From Owenia fusiformis (lineage: Eukaryota > Annelida > Polychaeta > Sabellida > Oweniidae): 43,000 bases of DNA. Each line of letters opens with the position of its first letter. Within the stretch, counting starts at the first letter, position 1. The stretch is from contig CAIIXF020000046.1 of assembly GCA_903813345.2 (NCBI GenBank), positions 1 through 43,000 on the forward strand. Direction: 5' to 3'. Shown here piece after piece: positions 11,360-21,000 of this stretch. The notes beneath the pieces are model-generated. The model saw only the letters and a program-made list of their open reading frames with translations. It ran no database searches and was not told the origin of the DNA. The position numbers were made by a program, and so were the translations under genes.

Positions 11360-11788
11360 TAACCCTAAAACGGTTAGGCGATAGAGAATTACACCAACGG
11401 TTAGGGAGGGGGTAGATCTGCCCCCCCCCCTATGATCTCAGAAACCGACAATCACAGGAGGATGTATAATCTATCATTGGAAAGGTTATTCGATTCCCAG
11501 TATTTTGAGCCTACTTATATTCTATATTGAGCCATTTTTAATGGAGAAATTCATATTCTAAGAACTTAGGGCTTTTTCATTTCAAGTCAAAAAAGTGACA
11601 ACCTTGACCAGCTCTAACTTTGCTCCTAGGGGGGTTAGAGTCACACATTTTTCGCTGAAACATGCCTAATTCAATTATAAGAAAAGCCAGAAAGTTTCAG
11701 GTCAAAGGATAAACTACAAAAAAGTTACCAAAAAATTCCTTAGGGGGGGCAGATCTACCCCCCCCCCACCTTAACCGTTTAAGGGTTA
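11360..11788. mobile_element. Inverted-repeat element with C-tract arms
   Basis: TAACCCTAAAACGGTTA at 11360 is mirrored by TTAACCGTTTAAGGGTTA ending at 11788. Just inside, GGGGGTAGATCTGCCCCCC near 11410 is mirrored near 11745-11768. The arms are imperfect and differ by an insertion of about 20 bases on the left. No coding frame is seen. It lies 200 bases after the ECI1 stop codon. Confidence 0.55.
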
Positions 11789-12973
11789 AAGACTCCAATG
11801 TAAAGTTTATATCACTTACGAGTGTCTTATCCGATGTGATCAAAATGTGGTATGAGGAACTTTTCATTTAATTTTCAAAAGTCGACGTTGGAGGACTTTT
11901 TGTTCGAAAACTTGTGACTTTATTTCAAATTAAATTTTGGTTGTCACACACACATCCTTTAGGAATAATTTACACCAATTCATAGCAAACATTTGTGATG
12001 CAAAATTCAGAAAATAGGTTGAAAAGTAAGCATAATACAATGTGTTTAAGAGTGCTAAGTGTTGTATTTTATTTGATGATCTAAGAAAGATTCTTTCAAA
12101 AATGACTGGAAATTCAAATATTTGAAAAACTATATTCAAAAGTCACATTTTTCAAAAGACACATTTTCAAATATTTCAATGATTGTACTATATTTTATGT
12201 CACAGCCACAAGCATGATAAGTGGTGACTTGTTATAATCTCCAACTTTTTATGCTTGGTGTTCGGGGATTGGTGGTCACAGTCAGCATCTGTAACAATGG
12301 CAGGTGGTGCTATTTTGCATGTCAATGCCTGTTTAACTTTTCACAGGGCCTATAAGGGACTGCATGGAATGTTGAATGCTACATAATTTATATGCTCAAA
12401 TTGTCAGATAGTCAATAACCATAGAGCCATCACTAAAATGCATTGATATAATATAATAACAGTTGTTTTGTGTAATATTAATTCATGAATTATTTCGTTG
12501 TTCTACTTAGATATTGACTTAGTACTTCATTGTACTGTATTTTGTATCAACATAAATCAATGACATGTCAGGGAAATCAACCTCAAATACTTTATTGGTC
12601 ACCAAAGCTTTAATTGAGTGCTATGAGTATGGCATGCAATCAAATTATCCTATAATTCCAAGGTATTGTCTCTTACATGTGCATGTTCATATTTGTCACG
12701 GGGTTGTACAATAATTAGTTATGTTCTATTTTATTTTTACAAATATATTATGGTTAGATGAAACAATTTTTCTTGTTTGATTTTTAGGTCAAAGAATAAG
12801 TGGTGAATAATTTTCAAACAAAGTTTTTTCCAAAAGTCGTCATAATTATAAAAAAGACATTTTGCCGCAACTTAATATCCAATGTGTTGGTTATTGTACT
12901 GTTTAGCTTTGCACTTTTTAAAAAATGTCAGCCTTATTTCCTCAACTTAAACATATCAAAAGTTTCTTTTATT
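11789..12973. other. Non-coding stretch downstream of ECI1
   Basis: AT-rich with no exon seen. It contains the second copy of a dispersed repeat (12200-12345) and otherwise unassigned sequence up to the next inverted-end element. Confidence 0.5.
12200..12345 (+). repeat. Dispersed repeat, copy B
   Basis: Diverged relative of 4066-4210 in the same orientation; blocks AAGTGGTGACTT, GCTTGGTGTTC, GCATCTGTAACAA and TTTTGCATGTCAATG occur in the same order. Class unknown. Confidence 0.55.
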
Positions 12974-13017
12974 ATGTCCCCACCACATAGTGTGGGGCCA
13001 TATTGTCGGCCTAGGCG

Positions 13018-13074
13018 CGTCCGTCTGTCCGTCCGTACGTCCGTCCGTCCGTCTGTCCGTCTGTCCGTACGTCC
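13018..13074 (+). repeat. (GTCC)n simple repeat
   Basis: GTCCGTCT/GTCCGTAC units. An open frame across it encodes low-complexity Ser/Arg/Pro/Val text and is not a gene. Confidence 0.9.
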
Positions 13075-13550
13075 GGGAGTTTTCTCCAAAACCGCTACAG
13101 ATATCACCTTCAAATTTTCAGGGATAACTTATGAGTGCATTCAGATGTGGATGAAAAAATTTTAACTCGATACCTACTTCCTGTCGGCCATTTTGAAGTC
13201 AAATGCTAAAATCCTTGTCTGCAAACTTTAAGAAAAACGGCTTCACAGTTGCTTTTAAAACTTTAACATCTTGTTCAGCTCACTTCATTCTAGATCTGAT
13301 TAGGTTTTGGACCTGTTAGCTCAGTCATGTCAGCCATTTTGAATGTCTTAAGAAAAGTTAGCGCACGATAATACTTTGTATCATATTGAATGGTGTTTTT
13401 GAGTTTTCATACTTTAACTATTTAGTAGCTTTATAAATAATTTCAGATCTACTTTGTTGTAAAAGCCTATGTTATTGTTAAAAGTAGTAATATGTGATAA
13501 TTTTGTAAGAAGAAATCAGCAAAAACACATAATCACTTTTTTATTGTCGG

Positions 13551-14280
13551 CCATTTTGGATTTTTCCGTCCTAAAATCTTGTCTGTGAAGTCTTGTCTAC
13601 GTGTTTTCAGGTGAACCGTTTGGTGGATCAATTTCAAATTTTCAGGGATGATTCTTAGTATAAAAATCTAGATCTGATTTGTTTTTTGGCATTCTGGGTA
13701 AATGTCAAGGCAGCCATTTTGGATTTTCCATCCTAAAATCTTGTCTGTAAAGTCTTGTCTACGCGTTTTCAGGTGAACCGTTTGGTAGATCAATTTCAAA
13801 TTTTCAGAGATGATTCTTAGTATGGAAATGTAGAACTGATTAGTTTTTTGGCATTCTGGGCAAATGTCAAGGCAGCCATTTTGGATTTTCTGTCCTAAAA
13901 TCTTGTCTGTAAAGTCTTGTCTATGCATTTCCAGGTGAACCGTTCTGTAGATCAATTTCAAATTTTTAGGGATGATTCTTAGTATGAAAATCTAGATCTG
14001 ATTAGTTTTTTGGCATTCTGTGTAAATGTCATGGCAGCCATTTTGGATTTTCTGTCCTAAAATCTTGTCTGTAAAGTCTTGTCTACGCGTTTTCAGGTGA
14101 ACCATTTGGTAGATCAATGTCATATTTTCAGGGATGATTCTTAGTATGAAAATCTAGGAACAGATTAGTTTTTTGACATTCTGGGTAAATGTCAAGGCAG
14201 CCATTTTGGATTTTCCATCCTAAAATCTTGTCTGTAAAGTCTTGTTTACATGTTTTCTAGTTAACTGTGTGACGGATCAA
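13551..14280 (+). repeat. Tandem array of ~162-bp monomers, locus 3
   Basis: Units beginning CCATTTTGGATTTT start at 13551, 13714, 13876, 14038 and 14201, i.e. spacing 163, 162, 162 and 163. Each carries CTTGTCTGTAAAGTCTTGTC, a block near GGTGAACCGTTTGGTAGATC and GATTAGTTTTTTGGCATTCT. The long minus-strand frame here, with two nearly identical halves, is a by-product of a period divisible by three. Confidence 0.9.
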
Positions 14281-14357
14281 TTAAAATTGTGTTGGTAAGT
14301 CTTGTCTACTCATTTTCAGGATAACCATTTCATGGGATCACCCATTGGTGGGGACAT

Positions 14358-15255
14358 TTTGTACACATTTGTGTTCTTGTTTATTATTGATATTAACAAT
14401 TCCTGAAAAGGGGTGGTGTTTAAAATGCGCTAAAGTTAAAAAACACACATCACATGTTATTTTCCCATAACAAAATTAGTACATACACGAATGCTTTTAT
14501 GTTTCCAATATTATAAGTTCTTACACGTTTCAGCATGTGCCGGGAAATATTCCACGAAAGTAAAAATTGTATCACCACGAAAGCGCAGCTTGAGTGATGA
14601 TACTTTTCTACTGAGAGGAATATTTCCCGTATCACATCCGCTGAAACGTGTGATGACGATTTTATCACATACTATGTAGAAGTCTAGTGAAATACTAATT
14701 GAATGCAAAGAATAGAATGAAGTTGTATTACGTCATTTCCATACACAACGTGTGGTATGTGTGCTCGTATCATGAAATTTATGTGATACGGGAAATACGT
14801 CATAGAGAGCAAACAATCAAATCACTAGATTTCTACATAGTATGTGATAAAGAATGATACATGATTTTATTCCATGATGGTGAAATTCCTTGCAATCTGA
14901 TTGGTGCACGTGACTTAAATATATCCTGTATTTACACGCACATTCCACTAAGCGTTGGATACAGAGTGAAAAAGACGTCAGCGTTGGGATACGGTCTAGT
15001 ATCCCAACCCCCCAGATTTCCATCCAGGACGTTCGTAATTTTGATGCATCAACACGTCTAAATTTTAGTGTGCAAGAAATATCATAGTTTTAGTGAATTT
15101 TAGTGGTTAAAACACAGTTTTATCGAATGTAACAGTAAGGCATAGTGCCACTGGTCATATAGCTGCTACGAAGGCCTGACGTTATTCATAAGACTATCCG
15201 AGAAGGTTGTAAAACAGGATAATTTTGGACTTCCGGTTTGGAAATTGGATAAAAA
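14358..15255. repeat. Cluster of nested hairpins upstream of the retrotransposon
   Basis: Arms 14523-14552 and 14617-14651 (ACACGTTTCAG...CTGAAACGTGT, GGGAAATATTCC...GGAATATTTCCC) form one foldback. Arms 14662-14692 and 14821-14850 (TTATCACATACTATGTAGA inverted) enclose a second, with an inner TACGTCATTTCC/GGGAAATACGTCA pair. A perfect 9-bp hairpin lies at 14984-15007 (TTGGGATAC/GTATCCCAA). Part of the right end may be 5' UTR of the retrotransposon, whose 5' border I cannot fix. Confidence 0.6.
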
Positions 15256-16212
15256 ATGGGGCCGAAATCTACCCCAAAACAGATAAAGTCAAATACGACC
15301 ATCAACAACATATCCAAAGTGAAACATGGACTAGTTAAGAAGTCTTGCATGACCATACAGCCACCCACGGCGTCCTCTGCAGTGGCAGCGGCCCTCCGCG
15401 GTGGTGCCGGCCAAGGGTCTCACCCCCCTCGGCCGCCACCACCCCAGGAGGTCACGGCTGCAGAGAATGCCGAGGGTGGGGAGCAATTTTTTCAGGGCAA
15501 CACTGCAGATGTGATAACAATTACGCATCAAGAAGACAGAGTTAACTCCCCATGTCCCAGCTCACAACAGCATGCCCAAGTTATCCCAGCTACTGAGTTC
15601 CGTGATATGTTTTCCTTCATCAAGGACTCTATAAGAGATATACAGAGTGATGTTGCAAATATACGTCATGAAATGGTCGCCCAGGAAACACGAATTCTAC
15701 GCAAAATGGATGAAAAGGTACAAACAATCCAAACTGATCTTAGATCGGAATTAGTATCATCAACAGCTGCTCTCCAAGACCGTATAGCATCTATTGAACA
15801 AAACATTTCCAAAAGCGATAGTGTTGCTGAAGAATTTCGCTCTATCATTGTCAAAAACCTTGAGGATACAAATAAGTCTGACCCAATTCAGGTAAATGAC
15901 CTAATTCAAGGCCTTGGTCTCAAAGACATTCCTGTCGAGCATGTCTCAAGAAAGGAAAAACGTCAAGGTGGCAAGTACCCTGGTATCGTGACTGTTGTTT
16001 TTAAAGATAAAGCCTCAAAAGAAGAAGTTCTAAAATCAAAACGGAATCTGAAAAACAATCCCAGATATAGAAATACGTATATTGAAAATTTTGTTACCCC
16101 AGAAGTCAGAAAAATGAACTCAAATCTAAGGACTGTACTCAAAGCAGCAGGTAAAGACACCGAGTTTGTTCTTAGAAATGGTATGTTTGTAAAGAAGGAC
16201 GCCAAACAATAG
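15256..16212 (+). CDS. Retrotransposon ORF1 protein (coiled coil, RRM-like)
   Basis: A 318-aa frame in the non-LTR element. ORF1 proteins of this kind bind the element RNA and act as chaperones in the retrotransposition complex. Residues 1-110 are low complexity, basic at first and then rich in Ala, Pro and Gly. Residues about 113-200 look like a coiled coil (FSFIKDSIRDIQSDVANIRH and the stretch after it). Residues about 200-310 resemble an RRM-type domain with VTVVFKD and a C-terminal IENFVTPEVRKMNSNL segment. No CCHC knuckle is seen. It stops at TAG (16210-16212) in the same frame as ORF2. I chose the first ATG, at 15256, in context AAAAATGG. Assignment to ORF1 rests on position and layout; the RRM call is inference. 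Confidence 0.8.
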   Translation: MGPKSTPKQIKSNTTINNISKVKHGLVKKSCMTIQPPTASSAVAAALRGGAGQGSHPPRPPPPQEVTAAENAEGGEQFFQGNTADVITITHQEDRVNSPCPSSQQHAQVIPATEFRDMFSFIKDSIRDIQSDVANIRHEMVAQETRILRKMDEKVQTIQTDLRSELVSSTAALQDRIASIEQNISKSDSVAEEFRSIIVKNLEDTNKSDPIQVNDLIQGLGLKDIPVEHVSRKEKRQGGKYPGIVTVVFKDKASKEEVLKSKRNLKNNPRYRNTYIENFVTPEVRKMNSNLRTVLKAAGKDTEFVLRNGMFVKKDAKQ

Positions 16213-19200
16213 GAACTCAGCCGATGTCGGTTAAAATTGGGACATTGGAATTTAAATGGATTTTCGTTGAAAGACTTTACGGATAATTCCATATTTAGGA
16301 AGGCCATTATTGCGAATCTTGATTTCGATGTTTTAAGTTTGAATGAAACATTTCTTAGAAATAATGAACAATTGAGAGTTGATCATTATAAATGGTTTGG
16401 AAATAATAGAACCACTAATCACACAAATGCGAGACGTGGCTCTGGCGGAGTTGGATTCTTAGTGAAAGAGTCGGTGCTCCAAAGTTTTAACTGTTCAATA
16501 CTTGACAGCTCAACTCAGGATATTTTGTGGATTGAACTATCATCTAAAAGGTCAGATTTGACATTTATATTGTGCAGCTGTTATCTTCCTCCCATCTCCA
16601 GGACCACAACTAACATGGCTCCAGAGACTTTTTTCTCCGACCTTACTCAGGGGGTTTACTCCTACCAAAACTATGGCCAGTTGTATATACTAGGGGACTT
16701 CAATGCACGTCTCGGATCCTTAAATGATTTCATAGAGGGGGTTGACAATATACCTCATCGAGCGAGCAAAGATAGTACAACCAATGCCTATGGGGATCTT
16801 TTTATGAATTTTATGGTGGACACAAACATGTGTGTATTAAATGGAAGAACTCCAGGTCATGATGACTGGACTTGTATCTCACATAAGGGCAGGTCCATTG
16901 TGGACTACATCGTCACCACGCATGAAGGGCTTCATAATGCCAGAAATTTTGATGTATTGTTATTGTCAGATATTATCCGAGAATTAAACATGAACAGACC
17001 CCAAAGCATCCCTGACCATTCTATCTTAAAGTGCACTCTCGATATTGGCTCAGAAATCATTCCATGTGATACTTCAGGTCAATCTGGAAATAATAGTCAA
17101 TTTAAGGTGAAGCCTACCCCTGATGACTTCATGCAAGATGAAAGTCTCTTTAATAAGGTCATGGACACCATCAAAAGTATGGAAGTGAATGCAAATAAAA
17201 AGCAGCGTATTAACACTATTTATGGTGAATTTGTCAATGTGATAAACAGTGAAATGAATCGTGTATTTGACAAAATATCAGTAAAATCATCTAACCTTAA
17301 AAGAGGGAAATCCTTTAAAAAGCCCTATTGGAATGAAACCCTACAAACACAATGTAATATAGCTGACAAAGCTGAGAAACTTTGGTTAAATTGTAAGGAT
17401 ACAAATCAGAAAAGAAATCTCAAAGAAGTGTACTGTATTGAACGTAGGCACTTTGACAAGTTACACAGGCGATTCAAGCGGGCTTATCAAAAACAGGAGC
17501 AACAACACCTGCTAGACCTACATAATGAAGTAAATTCAAGGGACTTCTGGCGTCATATTGGCAAACTTGGTATGTCAAATGACAGAAAGCAATTTATCCC
17601 ATGGGAATGTGTTGATGAAGCAGGAGTTATCCATACTGATAAGCAACAAGTCTTGCGACATTGGGCTGACTCATACCAAAAACTCTATTCAGTTCAAACT
17701 GACAACAATAATAAATATGATGACAATCACCTAAAAATCATCCAAGAAAACAATACACGTACAAATAACACAGAGGCGGCCAATAGTGAGGAGACCCTTA
17801 ATGGCAACATATCCATCCAAGAAGTTGCAGAAGCTGTAGCAAGAGCAAAGCTCCGTAAAGCAGCTGGGATTGACTCGATCCCTGCAGAAACACTTAAAAA
17901 TCCCCACTGTATTGCCCTACTGCACAACATAATACAGGAATGTTTTGAATCTGGCATGGTGCCTGATCAATGGATGGAAGGAATAATTAACCCTATTTTC
18001 AAAGATGGGGATACAAGGAACCCACTTCACTACAGAGCTATCACCCTAGTATCAGTGCCAAGTAAAATATATTGTGATGTATTGAACAAAAGACTTACAA
18101 ATTTCCTTGAAACAAACTCCCTCTTAGTGGACGAGCAAAATGGCTTTCGAGAAAAGAGGAGCTGTCGTGACCAGATCCACACTCTGTACTCTATTGTTAA
18201 CAATCGCAAGCTAGCAAAAATGGACACATATGTTTGTTATATCGATATGACGAAAGCCTTCTGCAGTATAAATCGAGATTGCCTATGGTTCAAACTCAAT
18301 AGAATAGGAATAAAAGGGAAAATCTTTAAGGCTGTTCAATCCCTGTATCATGATGTAACCTGCTCAGTGAGGATTAATGGCTTGCTGACCCCTAAATTCA
18401 AGGTATCTAATGGATGTAAGGAGGGCTGTTTGCTTTCCCCGACCCTGTTCGCCATCTATATAAACGATTTAGCATCTGATGTGAAACAATTGAGGTGTGG
18501 AGTCCATGTTGATGATACCAATGTAGGTATATTACTTTATGCAGATGATATCGCATTAATAGCACCAACCCCTCAAGACTTACAACGCATGCTAAATAAG
18601 GTGAATGAATGGTGCAGGAAATGGAGACTCTCTATGAACCTGAGCAAAACAAAAATAGTGCATTATAGGCCCCCCTCCCACCCTCAATCAGTCTACATTT
18701 TTACATGTGGCCAAGATACCATTGAATATGCTTCAAAATATAAATATCTGGGTATATGGCTAGAGGAACACTTAGATGCCAAAATCATCGCAAGTGAAAT
18801 TGCCAAATCAGCTTCAAGAGCCCTGGGAGTAATTACAACTAAAGCAAAAGCTACTGGTGGAATGGACTTCAAAGTGTTTAACAAGCTATATGACTCCCTG
18901 GTACAACCAGTGATCAACTACGGCAGTGCTGTTGTTGGCCTTAGGGAACATAGATGCCTAAATAATATACAAAATCGAGCTGGTAAATCATTCCTTGGTG
19001 TAAGTCCAAAAACCAACAATGAAGCAGTTCGCGGTGACCTTGGGTGGAGCCCTCTGGTGGATAAAACAAGATTGGAATGTGCCCGCCAGTACCTGAGATT
19101 ACACAATATGGACCATAATAGATTGAACTATAAAGTGCATGTTTGGTCATTAAAACAAAAAAGAAGTTGGGACTATCATACTAAAACAATGTTGTCAAAC

Positions 19201-19764
19201 AATGGTATTTCCACTGATAATAATATTTCCTTACATGTAAAAACAACAATACAACTTTTAAAGAACTGTTTCAATTCGAAAGATCCTTTCTTGAAAAACA
19301 TCTGGAACGATAAAAATAATGTGCAAAATGGAAATAAGCTTCGAACTTATAGAATGTTCAAATATGGAGTTGTAACTGAATCTTATGTATCTGATTATAT
19401 TCCAAGACATCATAGAAGTATGCTTGCCAAACTGAGAACAGGTAGTCTCCCACTTAACATTGAGACTGGTAGATGGTCAAACATAGCATTGCAAGATCGA
19501 ACTTGTAAATTATGTGAAAGTAACACTATTGAAGATGAATTGCACTTTGCCATTCAATGTAAACATTACTCCAGCCTCAGATCACACTTTTATGAAACTG
19601 TTACAAACATTTTGACGCCACATATAAAAACAAATAATGACAATGATTTACTTCTATTTATTAGTCTCATGCATTCAAAATCAATTCAAAGGCAATGGGC
19701 TGCTCTCTTGCATAACATGTTTGTAAAGAGACAATTTGACCTTGAAAGGCTGACTGAAACATAA
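16213..19764 (+). CDS. Retrotransposon ORF2: APE endonuclease and reverse transcriptase
   Basis: This enzyme nicks target DNA and copies the element RNA by target-primed reverse transcription. The frame is open from the codon after the ORF1 TAG to TAA at 19762-19764 (1183 codons). Endonuclease motifs: WNLNGF near the start, SLNETF, LGDFNARLG, VDYIVTT and PDHSIL. Reverse transcriptase motifs: HYRAITLVSVPSKI, QNGFREKRSC, CYIDMTKAF (catalytic Asp), GCKEGCLLSPTLF and LLYADDIAL. The C-terminal region has a zinc-binding pattern, CKLC...H....C, near residue 1100. No ATG lies between the TAG and the endonuclease motifs; the first Met comes about 130 residues later. A start there would remove catalytic residues, so translation must use readthrough, reinitiation or a non-AUG start. 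Motif A reads AFCSI where AFDSI is common. Confidence 0.93.
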   Translation, partial: ELSRCRLKLGHWNLNGFSLKDFTDNSIFRKAIIANLDFDVLSLNETFLRNNEQLRVDHYKWFGNNRTTNHTNARRGSGGVGFLVKESVLQSFNCSILDSSTQDILWIELSSKRSDLTFILCSCYLPPISRTTTNMAPETFFSDLTQGVYSYQNYGQLYILGDFNARLGSLNDFIEGVDNIPHRASKDSTTNAYGDLFMNFMVDTNMCVLNGRTPGHDDWTCISHKGRSIVDYIVTTHEGLHNARNFDVLLLSDIIRELNMNRPQSIPDHSILKCTLDIGSEIIPCDTSGQSGNNSQFKVKPTPDDFMQDESLFNKVMDTIKSMEVNANKKQRINTIYGEFVNVINSEMNRVFDKISVKSSNLKRGKSFKKPYWNETLQTQCNIADKAEKLWLNCKDTNQKRNLKEVYCIERRHFDKLHRRFKRAYQKQEQQHLLDLHNEVNSRDFWRHIGKLGMSNDRKQFIPWECVDEAGVIHTDKQQVLRHWADSYQKLYSVQTDNNNKYDDNHLKIIQENNTRTNNTEAANSEETLNGNISIQEVAEAVARAKLRKAAGIDSIPAETLKNPHCIALLHNIIQECFESGMVPDQWMEGIINPIFKDGDTRNPLHYRAITLVSVPSKIYCDVLNKRLTNFLETNSLLVDEQNGFREKRSCRDQIHTLYSIVNNRKLAKMDTYVCYIDMTKAFCSINRDCLWFKLNRIGIKGKIFKAVQSLYHDVTCSVRINGLLTPKFKVSNGCKEGCLLSPTLFAIYINDLASDVKQLRCGVHVDDTNVGILLYADDIALIAPTPQDLQRMLNKVNEWCRKWRLSMNLSKTKIVHYRPPSHPQSVYIFTCGQDTIEYASKYKYLGIWLEEHLDAKIIASEIAKSASRALGVITTKAKATGGMDFKVFNKLYDSLVQPVINYGSAVVGLREHRCLNNIQNRAGKSFLGVSPKTNNEAVRGDLGWSPLVDKTRLECARQYLRLHNMDHNRLNYKVHVWSLKQKRSWDYHTKTMLSNNGISTDNNISLHVKTTIQLLKNCFNSKDPFLKNIWNDKNNVQNGNKLRTYRMFKYGVVTESYVSDYIPRHHRSMLAKLRTGSLPLNIETGRWSNIALQDRTCKLCESNTIEDELHFAIQCKHYSSLRSHFYETVTNILTPHIKTNNDNDLLLFISLMHSKSIQRQWAALLHNMFVKRQFDLERLTET
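16219..16232 (+). promoter_or_regulatory. Hairpin just after the ORF1 stop codon
   Basis: AGCCGATGTCGGTT begins 6 bases after the TAG and can form a 5-bp stem with a 4-base loop. Almost the same hairpin is at 20043-20056 in the 3' UTR and in the truncated copy at 27348-27361. Hairpins or pseudoknots shortly after a stop are known to promote stop-codon readthrough or termination-reinitiation in retroelements. A role here is inference. Confidence 0.5.
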
Positions 19765-20042
19765 TTATTTGTAATGTCCTAATGTATGTTTCACCATAGT
19801 CATTCGATTGAGTGCCTCATTACTTTTATACTATAATTTAACTAGTCAATTTAAAGAGGCAATATGTTACATGTTAACTCTTTCTATTTATTATGTATAT
19901 GAATTTATAATTATCAAACCTGTGCAATACTTGGGATAAATTGTTTTATTATACATTACTGATACGCATTGTCTACAGTCTGACAGTATATGCTTAATGT
20001 TCTTGCGATAATAATTTGGAAGTTAGTGACCAGTGTCTCATA

Positions 20043-20056
20043 AGCCGACATCGGCT
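20043..20056 (+). other. 3' UTR hairpin of the retrotransposon
   Basis: AGCCGACATCGGCT, a perfect 5- or 6-bp stem. It is kept in the truncated copy at 27348 with a loop change, which suggests selection as an RNA signal, possibly for recognition by the element's reverse transcriptase. Confidence 0.55.
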
Positions 20057-20146
20057 GGTGGTATTTTAACTATGTTCTTATATATGTATTAATTGTATCA
20101 TACCAGTGACACTTAAATAAAATATTTTAAACTTAAACTAAACTAT

Positions 20147-20525
20147 TACTGAAAAAAATCAATGGTGATCAGTTTACACCAACGCATGCTAATATTTGCA
20201 TTTTGCTAGAAAAATCTGATTTGAATGTCAGGAAATGATACGGTGATCATCACAATTTATAATTTTAGGATAAAAAACACTCATCTGTGAATATAAAAAG
20301 ATCAATATGAAGCATGCAAATTGTTTCCATGAACTAGTAAAAAAAATTTAAAATCCAATATGGCAGACGAGTCGAAAAAACGTTTCGCTACACTGCACTT
20401 CTATCTAAGTTTCTCAAAGTTCGAGACTACAAATCCAAATCAATATTTTTGTTTGAAAGTCAGGATATACATTCCTCTGAAGATTCCACACTGTGTGAGC
20501 ACAGGACCGTGGGTCCTTTATTATC
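20147..20525. other. Spacer after the retrotransposon
   Basis: AT-rich flank with no exon or clear repeat seen. Confidence 0.4.
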
Positions 20526-21000
20526 CTGGAACGAACGAAGTTCGGTAGGGATATAGTAAAGCCCTCCGTCCGTCAGTCCGTCCGTCCGGAAGATACCTCG
20601 AATACTAGTTGACGGATTTTCTCTTCGGAATTATTTTCAAAAATCTCATGTTTTCATTTTAAACCAAAATGGCCGCCTAATGCGGGATTTCGCAATAATT
20701 TTCTGATGTCTTAGAAGTGTGCCTATATTATACTCAAATTGAAGGAATTTTAGAGTAGATCGCAAATATGGTATCGTTTTTTCTGATTTGTGCCTCGGTA
20801 ATCCAAGATGGCTGCTTAAAGCAGGAATTCGCCATTACTTGAGATATCCTTAAGTATGGTTACATGATACTATATACAATGATCTCAAGTGTTTATTGAA
20901 GGGAAGAGTAGGTGGCAAATATCACATTGTGACTGTACAGATTCATGATTTATTTAGTGTTCGTTGGGATTTGCCACTCCGTGGAGTTGCCGATTTCTAG
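20526..21000. repeat. Diverged repeat with (TCCG)n tract
   Basis: A TCCG-rich stretch at about 20563-20588 follows GAACGAACGAAG and lies next to two diverged ~140-base units that start near 20662 and 20801 (AAAATGGCCGCCTAATGCGGGATTTCGC compared with AAGATGGCTGCTTAAAGCAGGAATTCGCC, shown here as related motifs). It resembles a satellite-bearing interspersed element like that at 12974-14357 but is not the same family. Confidence 0.5.

Larger units (their letters stand above)
12974..14357. mobile_element. Short-TIR element carrying a tandem array
   Basis: ATGTCCCCACCA at 12974-12985 is mirrored exactly by TGGTGGGGACAT at 14346-14357. Inside the left end are a small hairpin (CCCCAC...GTGGGG), a (GTCC)n stretch at 13018-13074 and then a tandem ~162-bp array. 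No transposase is visible. The arrangement resembles satellite-bearing non-autonomous elements known in marine invertebrates (short ends, simple repeat, tandem core repeat), but family identity is inference. A target duplication is not clear. Confidence 0.65.
15256..20146 (+). mobile_element. Non-LTR retrotransposon, near full length
   Basis: Two long frames (an ORF1 nucleic-acid chaperone type and an ORF2 with APE endonuclease plus reverse transcriptase) are followed by a ~380-base 3' UTR. The UTR ends in an A-rich tail built of AAACTTAAACTAAACT-like units. A 14-base hairpin, AGCCGACATCGGCT, lies at 20043-20056, about 90 bases before the tail. The 5' limit and target duplication were not found; the start given is the ORF1 ATG, so the element is larger. 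Both frames are intact apart from one TAG between them, so the copy is young. It belongs to the APE-type clades; I do not assign it further. Confidence 0.9.

Noticed and set aside
12800-13165. 121-aa + frame with Ser-Val-Arg-Pro repeats
   Set aside because: It runs through the (GTCC)n tract and the left end of an inverted-end element; the repeated residues follow the simple repeat.
13668-13961. 97-aa minus frame with two similar halves
   Set aside because: The halves reflect the 162-bp tandem monomer, whose length is divisible by three. No splice or family evidence.
15331-15545. Frames of about 66 aa overlapping ORF1 on both strands
   Set aside because: They are shadows of the ORF1 coding sequence.
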